Assembly (NCBI GenBank): GCA_905182895.1
Contig: CAJJDD010000021.1
Span: forward strand, 1-64,000
Direction of reading: 5' to 3'
Length of the DNA stretch: 64,000 nt
Source: Flavobacteriales bacterium UBA4466
GTDB lineage: Bacteria; Bacteroidota; Bacteroidia; Flavobacteriales_D; Sanyastnellaceae
Positions 39,164 through 49,217 of this stretch are shown one piece after another (the stretch's first letter is position 1; the number at the start of each line of letters is the position of its first letter). A model generated the notes under the pieces. The model saw nothing but the letters and a program-made list of their open reading frames with translations. It was not told the origin of the DNA and did no database searches. The position numbers were made by a program, and so were the translations under genes.

Positions 39164-39705
39164 TTAATTTCTTAATCTAATAATTTCTTTCTGCACTGCC
39201 TCTTTCTTCTCAGTTTCATTAGGGTCTATTTCAGTCATATAGACCTCTAGCTGTTCTAAGGAAGCTTCTGTCTTGCCTAATGCTTCCAAACACACCGACA
39301 GTTGATATCGAGCATCTGGGTATTTTTTCAAGCCCACAAAGGTACTAACTTTTTCAAGACGATTTAACATGCTTTTATCCAATTGTCTACATGTCTGGAA
39401 AAAGTTATAGAAAATAATCCTAAATAATACTGAGCGTCTAGTTGCGTAGAGTCCTCTTCCACTATTGCTAGAAGATCCTGAATGCCGCTCATAGGATCTT
39501 CGCTTTGAACAGCTCGAATAGCTTTTTCTACCCTATCCTTCATTGATGTAGGAGATGTTTCTGAATCCTCCGTTATATCTTGGCTAGTAGTTTTGGCTTT
39601 GATGCTATTCGTGGTTTCTAGTGGTTGCTCTGGCATAAATAAAAACAGCACCACCAGTAATACTGACAGTGCTATTAATATAATTTGTTTATTTCTAGAA
39701 TTCAC
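39164..39705 (-). CDS. Tetratricopeptide-like membrane-anchored protein (frameshifted)
   Basis: Two pieces, 39364-39705 and 39164-39382, join through a shift near 39370-39410. An N-terminal membrane anchor (NKQIILIALSVLLVVLFLFM) leads to a Ser/Thr/Glu-rich linker. Helical TPR-like repeats follow (AQYYLGLFSI..., KYPDARYQLSVCLEALGKTEASLEQLEVYM). The gene directly follows HU, whose start region it nearly abuts, and precedes the tiny basic protein. An exported or periplasmic scaffold role is likely; the exact function is unknown. Confidence 0.75.
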
Positions 39706-39995
39706 TATTTAACTGGAACTTTAGTTTTAACCCTTTCTACAAAAGATTTGGCTGGCTTAAAGGCTGGGATGTTATGAGCAGGAATAATTATAGCCTGGTT
39801 CTTTAATATGTTTCTTCCAGTTTTTTCAGCTCTAGTTTTCACTATGTAACTTCCAAATCCTCTTAGATAAACGTTCTCGCCTTTTTCCAAAGAACCTCTT
39901 ACAGTGCTCATGAAGGCTTCAACTACATTTAGTACGTCCACTTTTTCTATTCCGGATTTGTCCGCTATAGAATTTACAATATCTGCTTTTGTCAT
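39705..39995 (-). CDS. HU/IHF-family DNA-binding protein
   Basis: From the ATG at 39995 the protein is MTKADIVNSIADKSGIEKVD, continuing with the family core VYLRGFGSYIVKTRAEKTGRN and the beta-arm/tail PAHNIPAFKPAKSFVERVK, 96 residues in all. An upstream in-frame ATG at 40022 would add nine residues not seen in the family. HU proteins bend and compact DNA. It is divergent from mutY with a -7 box in the gap. Confidence 0.93.
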   Translation of the reverse strand: MTKADIVNSIADKSGIEKVDVLNVVEAFMSTVRGSLEKGENVYLRGFGSYIVKTRAEKTGRNILKNQAIIIPAHNIPAFKPAKSFVERVKTKVPVK

Positions 39996-40035
39996 TTTGT
40001 GCTTTTGAATTATTAATTTCACTTAAAATACATTA

Positions 40036-40043
40036 CAAAAATA
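40036..40043 (-). promoter_or_regulatory. Putative -7 box (TATTTTTG) of the HU gene
   Basis: A TAnnTTTG match on the minus strand about 40 bases before the HU start, in the HU-mutY divergent gap. Confidence 0.35.
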
Positions 40044-40110
40044 CTTACTGCGTTGAATTACTGAGCATCTTTTCTAGATTTTTATGAGCAGGAAAACTAA
40101 TAATAAGTAA

Positions 40111-41199
40111 ATGGATAAGGTGTTTAGTCAATATCTCATATCAGACTGGTACTTCACTCATAACAAGACGATTTGACCTACCATGGCGGAAGACCTCGAG
40201 ACCGCCTTTACCATGTTTGGCTCTCGGAGATTATACTTCAACAAACGAGGGTAGCTCAAGGATTAAATTATTATTTGAACTTTGTTGATGAGTTTGAGAC
40301 AGTGCACGACCTAGCAAAGTCCAAAGAAGAGACAATTCTCAAGTTATGGCAGGGTTTAGGCTATTATTCTCGTGCGAGAAACCTCCATTTTACAGCAAAT
40401 TACATCTCTAACGAGTTAAATGGTGAATTCCCTAAGAATTTCAAGGGATTACTTCAGCTTAAGGGTGTTGGATTGTACACAGCGGCTGCTGTTGCTAGTT
40501 TTTGTTATGATGAGAAGGTCGCAGTTTTAGATGGGAATGTATTTCGAGTGTTGTCTAGAGTGTTTGGTATAGACGAGCCTATAAATACTTCCTTAGGTGA
40601 GAAGATATTTAGAGAACTCAGTGCCGAGTTGTTGCCGTCAAGTGAAGTAAGTAATTACAATCAAGGGATTATGGAATTTGGCGCCTTGCAATGCACTCCT
40701 AAAAACCCCAAGTGCGTGTATCATGCCCGTCTAAACGCGAAATGTGATGCTCTTCGAACGAAAAGAGTAAAAGACCTGCCTGTCAAGCTGAAGAAAACTA
40801 AAGTTCTAGAGTTGCACATGTCATTTCTCGTATTAATCACGGGTAGAGAAACAGTCTTGAGAAAAAGAGTGGGAAAAGGGGTTTGGCAGAATTTGTATGA
40901 GTTCCCCAGTTTTGTGGCGTCTTCTGCTGAGAATTCAAAAAATGACCTGGATCTTTTTGTAAGTGAAGTCTGGGTTGGATGTTAATGGAGTAGAGTTCGT
41001 CTCTGCTAGATACAGGCATCTTTTATCCCATCGAAAAATTCACGCGCAGTTCTTTGTTTATAGAGTTGAAGAGATTCCTGCTTTGTTAAAGACGGATTCT
41101 GTAGTCTTTGAAGATTTATTAGGACTTCCTATTCATCGATTAATAGAAAAATTCATTTCTGATTGTCCGGGATTCTTTAAATTAGATGGAAAATCCTGA
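40111..41199 (+). CDS. mutY: A/G-specific adenine glycosylase MutY (frameshifted)
   Basis: The ATG at 40111 begins MDKVFSQYLISDWYFTHNK. Single-base shifts near 40170 and 40195 recover the RFDLPWRKT and HVWLSEIILQQTRVAQG segments. The helix-hairpin-helix GVGLYTAAAVASF and catalytic Asp (VAVLDGNVFRVLSR) are intact. The Fe-S loop reads CTPKNPKCVYHARLNAKC; removing bases c, a and t within about 10 bp gives C-x6-C-x2-C-x5-C, the canonical cluster. After another break near 40970, the NUDIX-like C-terminal domain (RYRHLLSHRKIHAQFFVY) runs to 41199. It removes A opposite 8-oxoG. Confidence 0.92.
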
Positions 41200-41229
41200 A
41201 ATTTAAACTGAATAGTTTTTTTAGAATCA

Positions 41230-41237
41230 TAACTTTG
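41230..41237 (+). promoter_or_regulatory. Putative -7 box (TAACTTTG) of ssb
   Basis: An exact TAnnTTTG match that ends 16 bases before the ssb ATG. No clear -33 TTG upstream. Confidence 0.45.
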
Positions 41238-41253
41238 TCTAAATATTCAAATT

Positions 41254-41682
41254 ATGGCTGGTGTAAATAAAGTAATTTTAATAGGTAATATTGGGAAAGA
41301 TCCAGAGATAAAGTCATTCGAGAATAATCGTGTGGCAAATTTTTCTTTGGCTACAAGTGAGACTAGAAAAAACAAAAGCACAGGAGAAAGAACCACCTAT
41401 ACTGAGTGGCATAGTATTGCCGTTTGGGGACCGCTGGTAGAGATAGTCGAAAAATACTTAAGAAAAGGTTCTCAAATTTATTTGGAAGGGAAGCTTAGAA
41501 CAAGGTCTTGGGATGGGAATGACGGAACTAAAAGATATACAACCGAAATAGTAGCGGATAGTTTTACTATGCTTGGAAAGGCTCCTATAGAAGGAGGGTC
41601 TAATACTCCTCCAGCTCAGGCAAGTGAAAATGAAACAAGTACAAAAGGGGAGTCATTGCCGGATGATGACCTTCCGTTTTAG
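41254..41682 (+). CDS. ssb: Single-stranded DNA-binding protein
   Basis: 142 residues. An OB-fold domain (about 1-110) opens MAGVNKVILIGNIGKDPEIK and includes the EWHSIAVWGPLVEIVEKYLRKG core. A short polar linker ends in the acidic protein-interaction tip DDDLPF. It coats single-stranded DNA in replication and repair. It lies between mutY and gldE, an arrangement recalled from other Bacteroidota. Confidence 0.96.
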   Translation: MAGVNKVILIGNIGKDPEIKSFENNRVANFSLATSETRKNKSTGERTTYTEWHSIAVWGPLVEIVEKYLRKGSQIYLEGKLRTRSWDGNDGTKRYTTEIVADSFTMLGKAPIEGGSNTPPAQASENETSTKGESLPDDDLPF

Positions 41683-41704
41683 TCGTTAATTTAAAAACTA
41701 TATT

Positions 41705-43052
41705 TTGGACCCTGTCATTTTATGCGATAGTCTGTTTTCTGTTATTTTTTTGCAAGTTATAGGTGAATTGAGCTTTTGGGTGTTTTCGCTCGTGATGATA
41801 GCTCTTTTAGTAGCGAGTGCTCTAATTTCAGGTTCAGAAGTAGCCTTTTTTTCTATCGTGCACTTTCATCAGAAGTTGCGACATGGTTTTAATTCAAGAT
41901 GCATAGAGACCTGTATTATTCTGAATTTATTGATGCTTCCCGAAAAGGAGCCCGCTTCTCGAAAGCTTCTCGCTACCATTTTAATAGTAAACAACTTTAT
42001 AAACGTAGCTATTATACTCATTTCTTCCTTTGTGGTCGATCCTTTTTTTACAGAACCTTCCAATCCAGTGTTTCAGATACTGGTTCAAGTTGTGTTTGTT
42101 ACGTTTCTTTTAGTGCTTTTTGGGGAAGTGATTCCTAAGGTTTATGCTACGTCTAATAATTTAGGGTTGGCTTCTTTTATGGCTAAGCCGATGGTGTTCT
42201 TGTCTAAGGTTTGCGACCCTATTAGCAGGCCATTAATTGGTCTTACTAGGTTTATTGGCGGCAGGTCAGCTTCTTCTGCAAATAGTATCAGTATTGATGA
42301 ACTGAGTCAAGCCTTAGATCTTACCAATGATGATTTCAGAACCGAGGGAGAGCAAAAAATCTTAGAAGGTATAATTTATTTTGGGACTAAGGATGCTAAG
42401 CAGGTAATGACCTCTAGAGTTGATATTCAGGCTATAGATATAGAAACTTCATTTGATGAAGTCCTCGAAATAGTAAGTAAAATAGGTTTCAGTAGAATTC
42501 CTGTTTACTCCGAAACGCTTGACTCTATAAATGGAGTGCTTTACCTGAAAGATTTACTACCATATATTCATAGAAAACATTTTGAATGGACTAAGCTTCT
42601 TAGGGTCCCGTTTTTTGTTCCTGAGAATAAAAAAATAGATGATTTATTAAGAGAGTTCCAAGAAAAGAAAATTCATATGTCGGTAGTAGTAGACGAATAT
42701 GGAGGAACTTCTGGTGTAGTAACATTAGAGGATATTAGAAGAAATCGTTGGAGATATTACTGATGAGTTTGATGACGATGACCTTCAGTACTCTAAGTTG
42801 GATGAGAATACGTTTGTTTTCGAAGGTAAAATATCGTTAATCGATTTGTATCGGGTTACTGATCTTGATGGAGACGATATGGAAAACGCCAAGGGAGACT
42901 CAGATTCCTTGGCAGGTTTTATTATTGAACAATGCGGCAAGATTCCACTAAAAAACGAAAAAATATCGTTCAATAATTTAACGTTCATTATTGAGGCTGC
43001 GGATAAAAGAAAAATTAACAGAGTAAAAATTATAATCGGTAATGAGGAATAA
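41705..43052 (+). CDS. gldE: Gliding motility-associated protein GldE, CNNM/CorC type (frameshifted)
   Basis: The piece 41705-42763 begins at TTG (MDPVILCDSLFSVI). It has a CNNM/DUF21 membrane domain of four helices (SALISGSEVAFFSI; VIPKVYATSNNLGLA), then two CBS domains (VMTSRVDIQAIDIET; VVVDEYGGTSGVVTLEDI). The frame breaks at about 42735; one base out restores VEEIVGDITDEFDDDDLQYS. The C-terminal CorC_HlyC domain continues through 42798-43052. GldE accompanies GldD and supports T9SS-dependent gliding in Flavobacterium; a cation-transport-type activity is inferred from family. Its end overlaps the gldD start by 11 bases. Confidence 0.9.
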
Positions 43053-43617
43053 ATGTTCTGTAAGCTGTTTTTTATGTTTGCTGCTTGTCATTACTTCGTG
43101 CAGTGATGATGATTACTTTTTGCCAAAACCAAAAAGTTATTTCAGAATAGATTTGCCAGGAAAAAAATACGAATCTACAAGTTCAGAGCTACCTTTTTCT
43201 TTTGAAAAACCGGTGTTTTCCATTATTCAAAAACGTAAAAACATTAATCAGTTTAATCTGGTGTTTCCTATTCATAAAGCGAAAGTTCATTTCACCTATT
43301 TTTCACTAGAAAATCAGGAAATTCAACCATTTTTAGAAGATGCCTATAATTATGCTTACAAGCATAACTCAAAGGCTACTGCTATTAACACCTCTAATCA
43401 CAGACTGGACAGCACCCATGTTTACGGGTTGAGTTATGAGCTTAAGGGAAATGTAGCGTCTCCATTGCAGTTCTTTGCCACAGACAGCGTTTCTCACTTT
43501 TTAAGAGGCGCTCTTTATTTTGACCATAGTCCTAATGCAGATTCCATAGCTCCAGTACTGGAGTATATAGAGACTGATATCGAGCACTTTTATAAAACTT
43601 TAGAGTGGAAGAATTAG
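43042..43617 (+). CDS. gldD: Gliding motility lipoprotein GldD
   Basis: 191 residues with a lipoprotein signal (CLLLVITSCSDDD, lipobox Cys near residue 20). The GldD pattern follows: PKPKSYFRIDLPGKKYES near the N-terminus, then INLVFP-type strands and a C-terminal DIEHFYKTLEW. GldD is a lipoprotein needed for gliding and T9SS function. It overlaps gldE and the coaX start, so this is a tightly packed operon. Confidence 0.93.
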   Translation: MRNKCSVSCFLCLLLVITSCSDDDYFLPKPKSYFRIDLPGKKYESTSSELPFSFEKPVFSIIQKRKNINQFNLVFPIHKAKVHFTYFSLENQEIQPFLEDAYNYAYKHNSKATAINTSNHRLDSTHVYGLSYELKGNVASPLQFFATDSVSHFLRGALYFDHSPNADSIAPVLEYIETDIEHFYKTLEWKN

Positions 43618-44342
43618 ATCTAATTGTTGACCTTGGAAACTCGTATCTAAAGTTTTGCTTTGGACATCAAGGTGTTCTGGGAGAGAAACATTCAGTGCCT
43701 AACCATGAGGCATTAATCACCCTTGAAAAAGAGTTGGAAAAAGTCAAGTTGTGCTCTATCATTTTATCTTCGACTGCTTCAGAAGAGAAAACGAAATCAG
43801 TTCTTGGTTTTTTAGAATCGAAAGGAAATGTACATTACCTCAGCCATAAAAGTGATCTGATTTTCGAAATGGGTTACCAAACACCTAGGACGTTAGGCCT
43901 GGATAGAATAGCAAATATAAGTGCGGCAGCAGTTATTTTCCCTGGTGTCTCTTCGTTAGTCATAGACATAGGGACTTGTATTACTTATGATGTTCTTTGG
44001 GGTGGAGCCACTTATTGCGGGGGAGCTATAACCCCAGGTTGGCGAATGAGATTTAAGTCAATGAATGATTATTCAGCTAGGCTGCCACTTCTCGAAACGT
44101 TAGACTGCCAGTTTTTTCCAGGAAAGAGTACAGAAGAGAGTCTTAAGTCAGGTGTTTTTTATGGAATTTTAGGAGAGATTCATCAGTTTATAAATGAAAC
44201 TGAACAATCTTTCGGAGAAGTAAAAGTTCTCATTACCGGAGGAGATGCATTCCATTTTGTAGGTGGAATAAAAAAGACGATTTTTGCCAACCCAAAACTT
44301 ACCCTGAAGGGGCTGTATGAAATACTTAAACATAATAATTAG
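43605..44342 (+). CDS. coaX: Type III pantothenate kinase
   Basis: 245 residues of the ASKHA fold. It has DLGNSYLKFCFG (phosphate 1), GLDRIANISAA, VIDIGTCITYDVL (catalytic Asp and phosphate 2), GGAITPGWRMRF and VLITGGDAFHF. It phosphorylates pantothenate in the first step of CoA synthesis. The start is a GTG at 43605, 13 bases inside the gldD 3' end, chosen because EELDLIVDLGN directly precedes the first motif. Confidence 0.93.
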   Translation: MEELDLIVDLGNSYLKFCFGHQGVLGEKHSVPNHEALITLEKELEKVKLCSIILSSTASEEKTKSVLGFLESKGNVHYLSHKSDLIFEMGYQTPRTLGLDRIANISAAAVIFPGVSSLVIDIGTCITYDVLWGGATYCGGAITPGWRMRFKSMNDYSARLPLLETLDCQFFPGKSTEESLKSGVFYGILGEIHQFINETEQSFGEVKVLITGGDAFHFVGGIKKTIFANPKLTLKGLYEILKHNN

Positions 44343-45760
44343 GTCGTTAGTTTTTACTCTAGTCTTTGTTAGTTCTGCTCTTGTTAGTGTGGCACAGCTA
44401 AACACTATTTCACCATATTCTCGATTTGGACTGGGTGAGCTGGAGTCTCAAACTCCAAGTTATGGCCATGGCCTATCAGGTTCTATGATAGCACTAAGCA
44501 CGCCTTTTTCTGTGAATTTCACAAACCCAGCTAGCTATAGTAGTTTAGCTAGACCTGTATTTCAAACAGGTGTAACGGTTAACAACTTTCAATTAGAAAA
44601 CGCTGATGTAAGTGAGCGGAACTCTCTTTCTAAGATAAACGAGATGAGCATTGGTATTCCTTTAGGCAAAGGGCTTGGAGCAGCTTTTGGTGTTTTTCCC
44701 TTTAGTTCTGTTGGATATGAGTTGTCAGAGAATTCAGTTGTGTTGCCTGACGGTACTTCTGCAGAGTACAGGTATTCCGGAAACGGAGGGTATACGAAAG
44801 GTTTTTTGGGAACCTCTTACAAGAAAAATTATTTTAAAGACTCAGTGGTTAAGACGGCTAAAGGATTGGAAGTAGATACGGTTAAATATCTTAACTCTTA
44901 CGTTTCTTTAGGAGTCAATGGAAACCTGTTATTCGGTTCAGCGGACTATGGAAGGGATGTTATTTATGATGAGCTCTCAGGAATTTACCATAGAAAAGAA
45001 AGTAGAGGAGCCTCGATGGGTGATGGTAGTCTGACTTTTGGAGCTTTGTTTAAAAAGAATCTTCGAATTAAGCATGAGTACAGAATTGGAGAGAGTGTTA
45101 AAACCTCAGATTGGGATGTTACCGCTGGTTTGAGCTATAGTCTTGAAAACAACGTAGGGTTTACATCTGAGAATTTGATTCAGAATGCAAATTATAGTTC
45201 GTCTTTGGATGAGTTAAGTGCCCAGGATACTATATTCCTACTCAGGAGAGGTTGATGGTGAAATCATTCTTCCGGCAGAGTTAAGAGCAGGGCTTGTGTT
45301 TAGTTTTGTAAATGAAAAGGAAAGACAGTTAGAGCTTTCTATGGAATGGAAAAATCAAAATTGGGAGAACTATTCTAATTCGTTAGAAGATACGGGTAGC
45401 ATAGATAGGTACGGAAATGCTAACTCATATTCTTTAGGAATGCTATTAACACCTAGACCGGTGGGCAGCTCCAATACTCCTTGGTACATGACTACTATTT
45501 ATCAAGTAGGCGTTCGATATGGAGATGGTTACTTGAAGTTTAGTGATGAAGCCCTAACAGAAAAACGTGTTTCACTTGGTGTTTCCATTCCTTTTTTAGG
45601 AAGCAATTCTTATAGTAGATTGAATTTAGGCATGGATTTTGGAACTTGGGGTTCTACCGATAACGGATTAATAAAAGAGACCTCTTTGAGTTCATATATA
45701 GGTATTAGTATTATGCCTCACAAAAACGATAAGTGGTTTGTAAAAAGTAAATACAGATAA
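44317..45760 (+). CDS. Outer membrane beta-barrel protein downstream of coaX (frameshifted)
   Basis: Pieces 44317-45255 and 45218-45760 join at a shift near 45230 (IPRILYSYSGEVDGEI). A signal peptide (LVFTLVFVSSALVSVAQ) precedes NTISPYSRFGLGE and repeated amphipathic strands with Gly/Ser/Asn turns, ending in WFVKSKYR, typical of a FadL-like or porin-type barrel of about 480 residues. In Bacteroidota such a barrel commonly follows coaX. It may transport hydrophobic ligands, but the substrate is unknown. Its start lies inside the coaX 3' end. Confidence 0.8.
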
Positions 45761-45772
45761 ACAACAAGAGAG

Positions 45773-47110
45773 ATGAAAGGAATTTTAATTTTAACACTAA
45801 GCACTTTATTATTTACTTCTAGTTATGCTCAAGATGAGGCGTGCTGGGGAGAAACAGAAGACCAGAAAACTCTTTGTAGAGAAGCTTATGGCATCTGGCA
45901 GGGAGACAGAGAGCAGGGGAGTGTAGATATAGCTTACCAGTCTTGGTTGAAAGTAAAAGGAATCTGTCCTCCATGTGTTAGTGAAAAATTATACACGGAA
46001 GGAGCCAAGTACTTTTCTGCATTTATGAAGAAGAATAAAAGCGATTCTGTTGTGCAGCAGATGTATTTGGATTCGCTATTGCACTTGTATGATGCTAGAA
46101 TAGAATATTTTCCTAGAAAAAAAGCTTACGTTCAAGGGAAGTATGGTACGCAGTTATTTAAATACAGACCTGCTGAGTATGAAAAAGCACAAACTTACTT
46201 AAAGCCCTCTATTGATAGTGGTAAAGAGAAAAGTGCTGCTTCTGCGTTGCAAAGCTATTATTACACTATTTACATGCAGTATGCTTCGGCTGTAGAATCT
46301 AAGGATTCTCTAATGAAGGTGAATAAAAAAATAGAGCTTTTAAAAGAATTCGTGAGAATAAGTGATTTTGTAGATGGGGGTATAAGTCTTGCTAAAAAGG
46401 AGGCGCAGAAAGCCAGCTATGAAAAAGTGAGAAAGAATCTCTTGAAGATTTTTCTTCAGGTAGAGTCAGATTGCGAGTCTTTATTGAACTTGGTGAAAAA
46501 CAACTTGGTGGTTGAAGGAGACGCTGAGTCTATGAAGACTGCCGTAACCATCTTAACTTTAAAGGAGTGTACAGAAAGCGATGAATATACTAGATGGGTT
46601 CCAGAGACAGATGATGGTACCGCTAAGTCGGCATACTCTATAGGGTTAATACTGTTAAAAGGGGAAATGTACCAAGAGTCGTTAATGTGGATAGAGCTAG
46701 CTGCGACTAGATGTGAATCTGAAGAGTGCGGTGAGCTGATGAGTTATTTACAACGAGCTGGTCAAATAGCCAATTTAAATAAAGAAACATCAAAAGCTAA
46801 AAAGTACGCTCGTCAGATTTTAGATGCCGACCCTAATAGCGGTGATGGTTATTTAATCTTAGCAGATGCTTGGAGTAACAGTAACTGCAATGATGAAAAG
46901 TTTGGAAGAGCTTGTTCATATTGGGTAGCGTATGATTACTACGCTAAGGCAAAAAGAGTAGACCCTTCAGTAGCTGAAAAAGCGAATAAGAGTATGAATT
47001 CGGTGAGAAAAGGCTGGCCTGTAAAAAGAACTGTATTTCAGCAAGGAGTTGAAGTCGGGACTTCTTATAACTGCTGTGGTGTTACCACTACGGTTAGAAC
47101 TTCAGATTAA
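45773..47110 (+). CDS. Tetratricopeptide repeat protein, periplasmic
   Basis: 445 residues with a signal peptide (MKGILILTLSTLLFTSSYAQ). A helical repeat body includes Cys pairs (CWGETEDQKTLCREAYG; GICPPCVSEKLY; ESEECGELMSYL). TPR-type helices appear at about 285-380 (AYSIGLILLKGEMYQESLMW; ADPNSGDGYLILADAW). It is conserved in this coaX-OMP-TPR-lptC arrangement in other Bacteroidota as I recall. A scaffold role in the periplasm is inferred. Confidence 0.8.
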   Translation: MKGILILTLSTLLFTSSYAQDEACWGETEDQKTLCREAYGIWQGDREQGSVDIAYQSWLKVKGICPPCVSEKLYTEGAKYFSAFMKKNKSDSVVQQMYLDSLLHLYDARIEYFPRKKAYVQGKYGTQLFKYRPAEYEKAQTYLKPSIDSGKEKSAASALQSYYYTIYMQYASAVESKDSLMKVNKKIELLKEFVRISDFVDGGISLAKKEAQKASYEKVRKNLLKIFLQVESDCESLLNLVKNNLVVEGDAESMKTAVTILTLKECTESDEYTRWVPETDDGTAKSAYSIGLILLKGEMYQESLMWIELAATRCESEECGELMSYLQRAGQIANLNKETSKAKKYARQILDADPNSGDGYLILADAWSNSNCNDEKFGRACSYWVAYDYYAKAKRVDPSVAEKANKSMNSVRKGWPVKRTVFQQGVEVGTSYNCCGVTTTVRTSD

Positions 47111-47683
47111 TTGAAAAAGAAAAAATATAATTATTTATCTATTCCGGTCATTTATATAATGGCCGGAATATTTTTTTCATGTCAAAATACCATGGAAGAA
47201 ATAGAGTCTGCAAATGATGGCTCTATACTTCCTTCACAAACTATAAAGAACGGATCCTTCGATTACACTGAAAAAGGGAAGCTATTGCACAGAATAGCTT
47301 CAGGTGAAATGAATCAATTTGAAAATGAAAATCTGGAAGCCAGCGTTTATGTTCGTGTAGAAATGTTCGATGCTGCTGAAAATGTTGACGCTGTGTTGAC
47401 ATCTAAGGAAGGAACCTATCTTAAATCTAAAAGTACAGTTATCGCCAGAGACTCCGTTAGATTAAAAAATGCTGAAGGGGATGTTTTGATGACAGAGGAG
47501 TTAACTTTATATCAGGATAGTAATTTAATTGTTACAGATTTTCCAATCGAAATTCATAAAGGAGATAACGTTATTTTTGGAGAAGGGCTAAGAGCCGATG
47601 CTAGTTTTAAAAAGTATACCATTCTAAACCCTGCCAATTCTAGAATAATAGTACCAGAAAGAGAAAAGACAAACCAAAAATGA
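47111..47683 (+). CDS. lptC: LPS export ABC transporter periplasmic protein LptC
   Basis: 190 residues, TTG start, directly after the TPR stop. An N-terminal anchor or lipoprotein signal (VIYIMAGIFFSCQNTMEE) is followed by an OstA/LptC-like beta-jellyroll: LHRIASGEMNQFENENLEAS, ASVYVRVEMFDA, LTSKEGTYLKSKSTVIARDS, EIHKGDNVIFGEGLRAD. LptC passes LPS from the inner membrane LptBFG complex to LptA. The alternation of strands and the gene order support the call. Confidence 0.8.
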   Translation: MKKKKYNYLSIPVIYIMAGIFFSCQNTMEEIESANDGSILPSQTIKNGSFDYTEKGKLLHRIASGEMNQFENENLEASVYVRVEMFDAAENVDAVLTSKEGTYLKSKSTVIARDSVRLKNAEGDVLMTEELTLYQDSNLIVTDFPIEIHKGDNVIFGEGLRADASFKKYTILNPANSRIIVPEREKTNQK

Positions 47684-47880
47684 TAGATAAAAATCAGCTT
47701 ACCAGTATTAATCGAATAGTAATGTATGTTTGGTTGGGTATGGCAGTGCTTGGGCTTATAGTTTCAGGAATTATTTATTTTAGTTCTGAATCAGAAGGAA
47801 TTTCTACTTACTTAGTTCTTTCGCTCATTTGTTTCATGATGTATGGTTGGAAGAGGTTTCAGGTGTCTAAGTTTTCCTAA
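47680..47880 (+). CDS. Small two-helix membrane protein
   Basis: 66 residues, overlapping the lptC stop by four bases. Two hydrophobic helices (about 15-34 and 43-57) are separated by a short acidic loop (FSSESEGIS). There is no recognised motif. Its position between lptC and a CNNM gene suggests co-translation with the lptC operon; the function is unknown. Confidence 0.65.
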   Translation: MIDKNQLTSINRIVMYVWLGMAVLGLIVSGIIYFSSESEGISTYLVLSLICFMMYGWKRFQVSKFS

Positions 47881-47894
47881 ATTGAAAAAGTAGA

Positions 47895-49155
<1,261 letters not shown>

Positions 49156-49180
49156 GCTTTTATAGCTGCCGAAACATCAC

Positions 49181-49188
49181 TAAATTTG
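49181..49188 (+). promoter_or_regulatory. Putative -7 box (TAAATTTG) of ppiD
   Basis: A TAnnTTTG match 29 bases before the ATG at 49218, in the short gap after the CNNM gene. Confidence 0.45.
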
Positions 49189-49217
49189 CCGATCTTAAAA
49201 ATTTAAAAGATTTAGCT

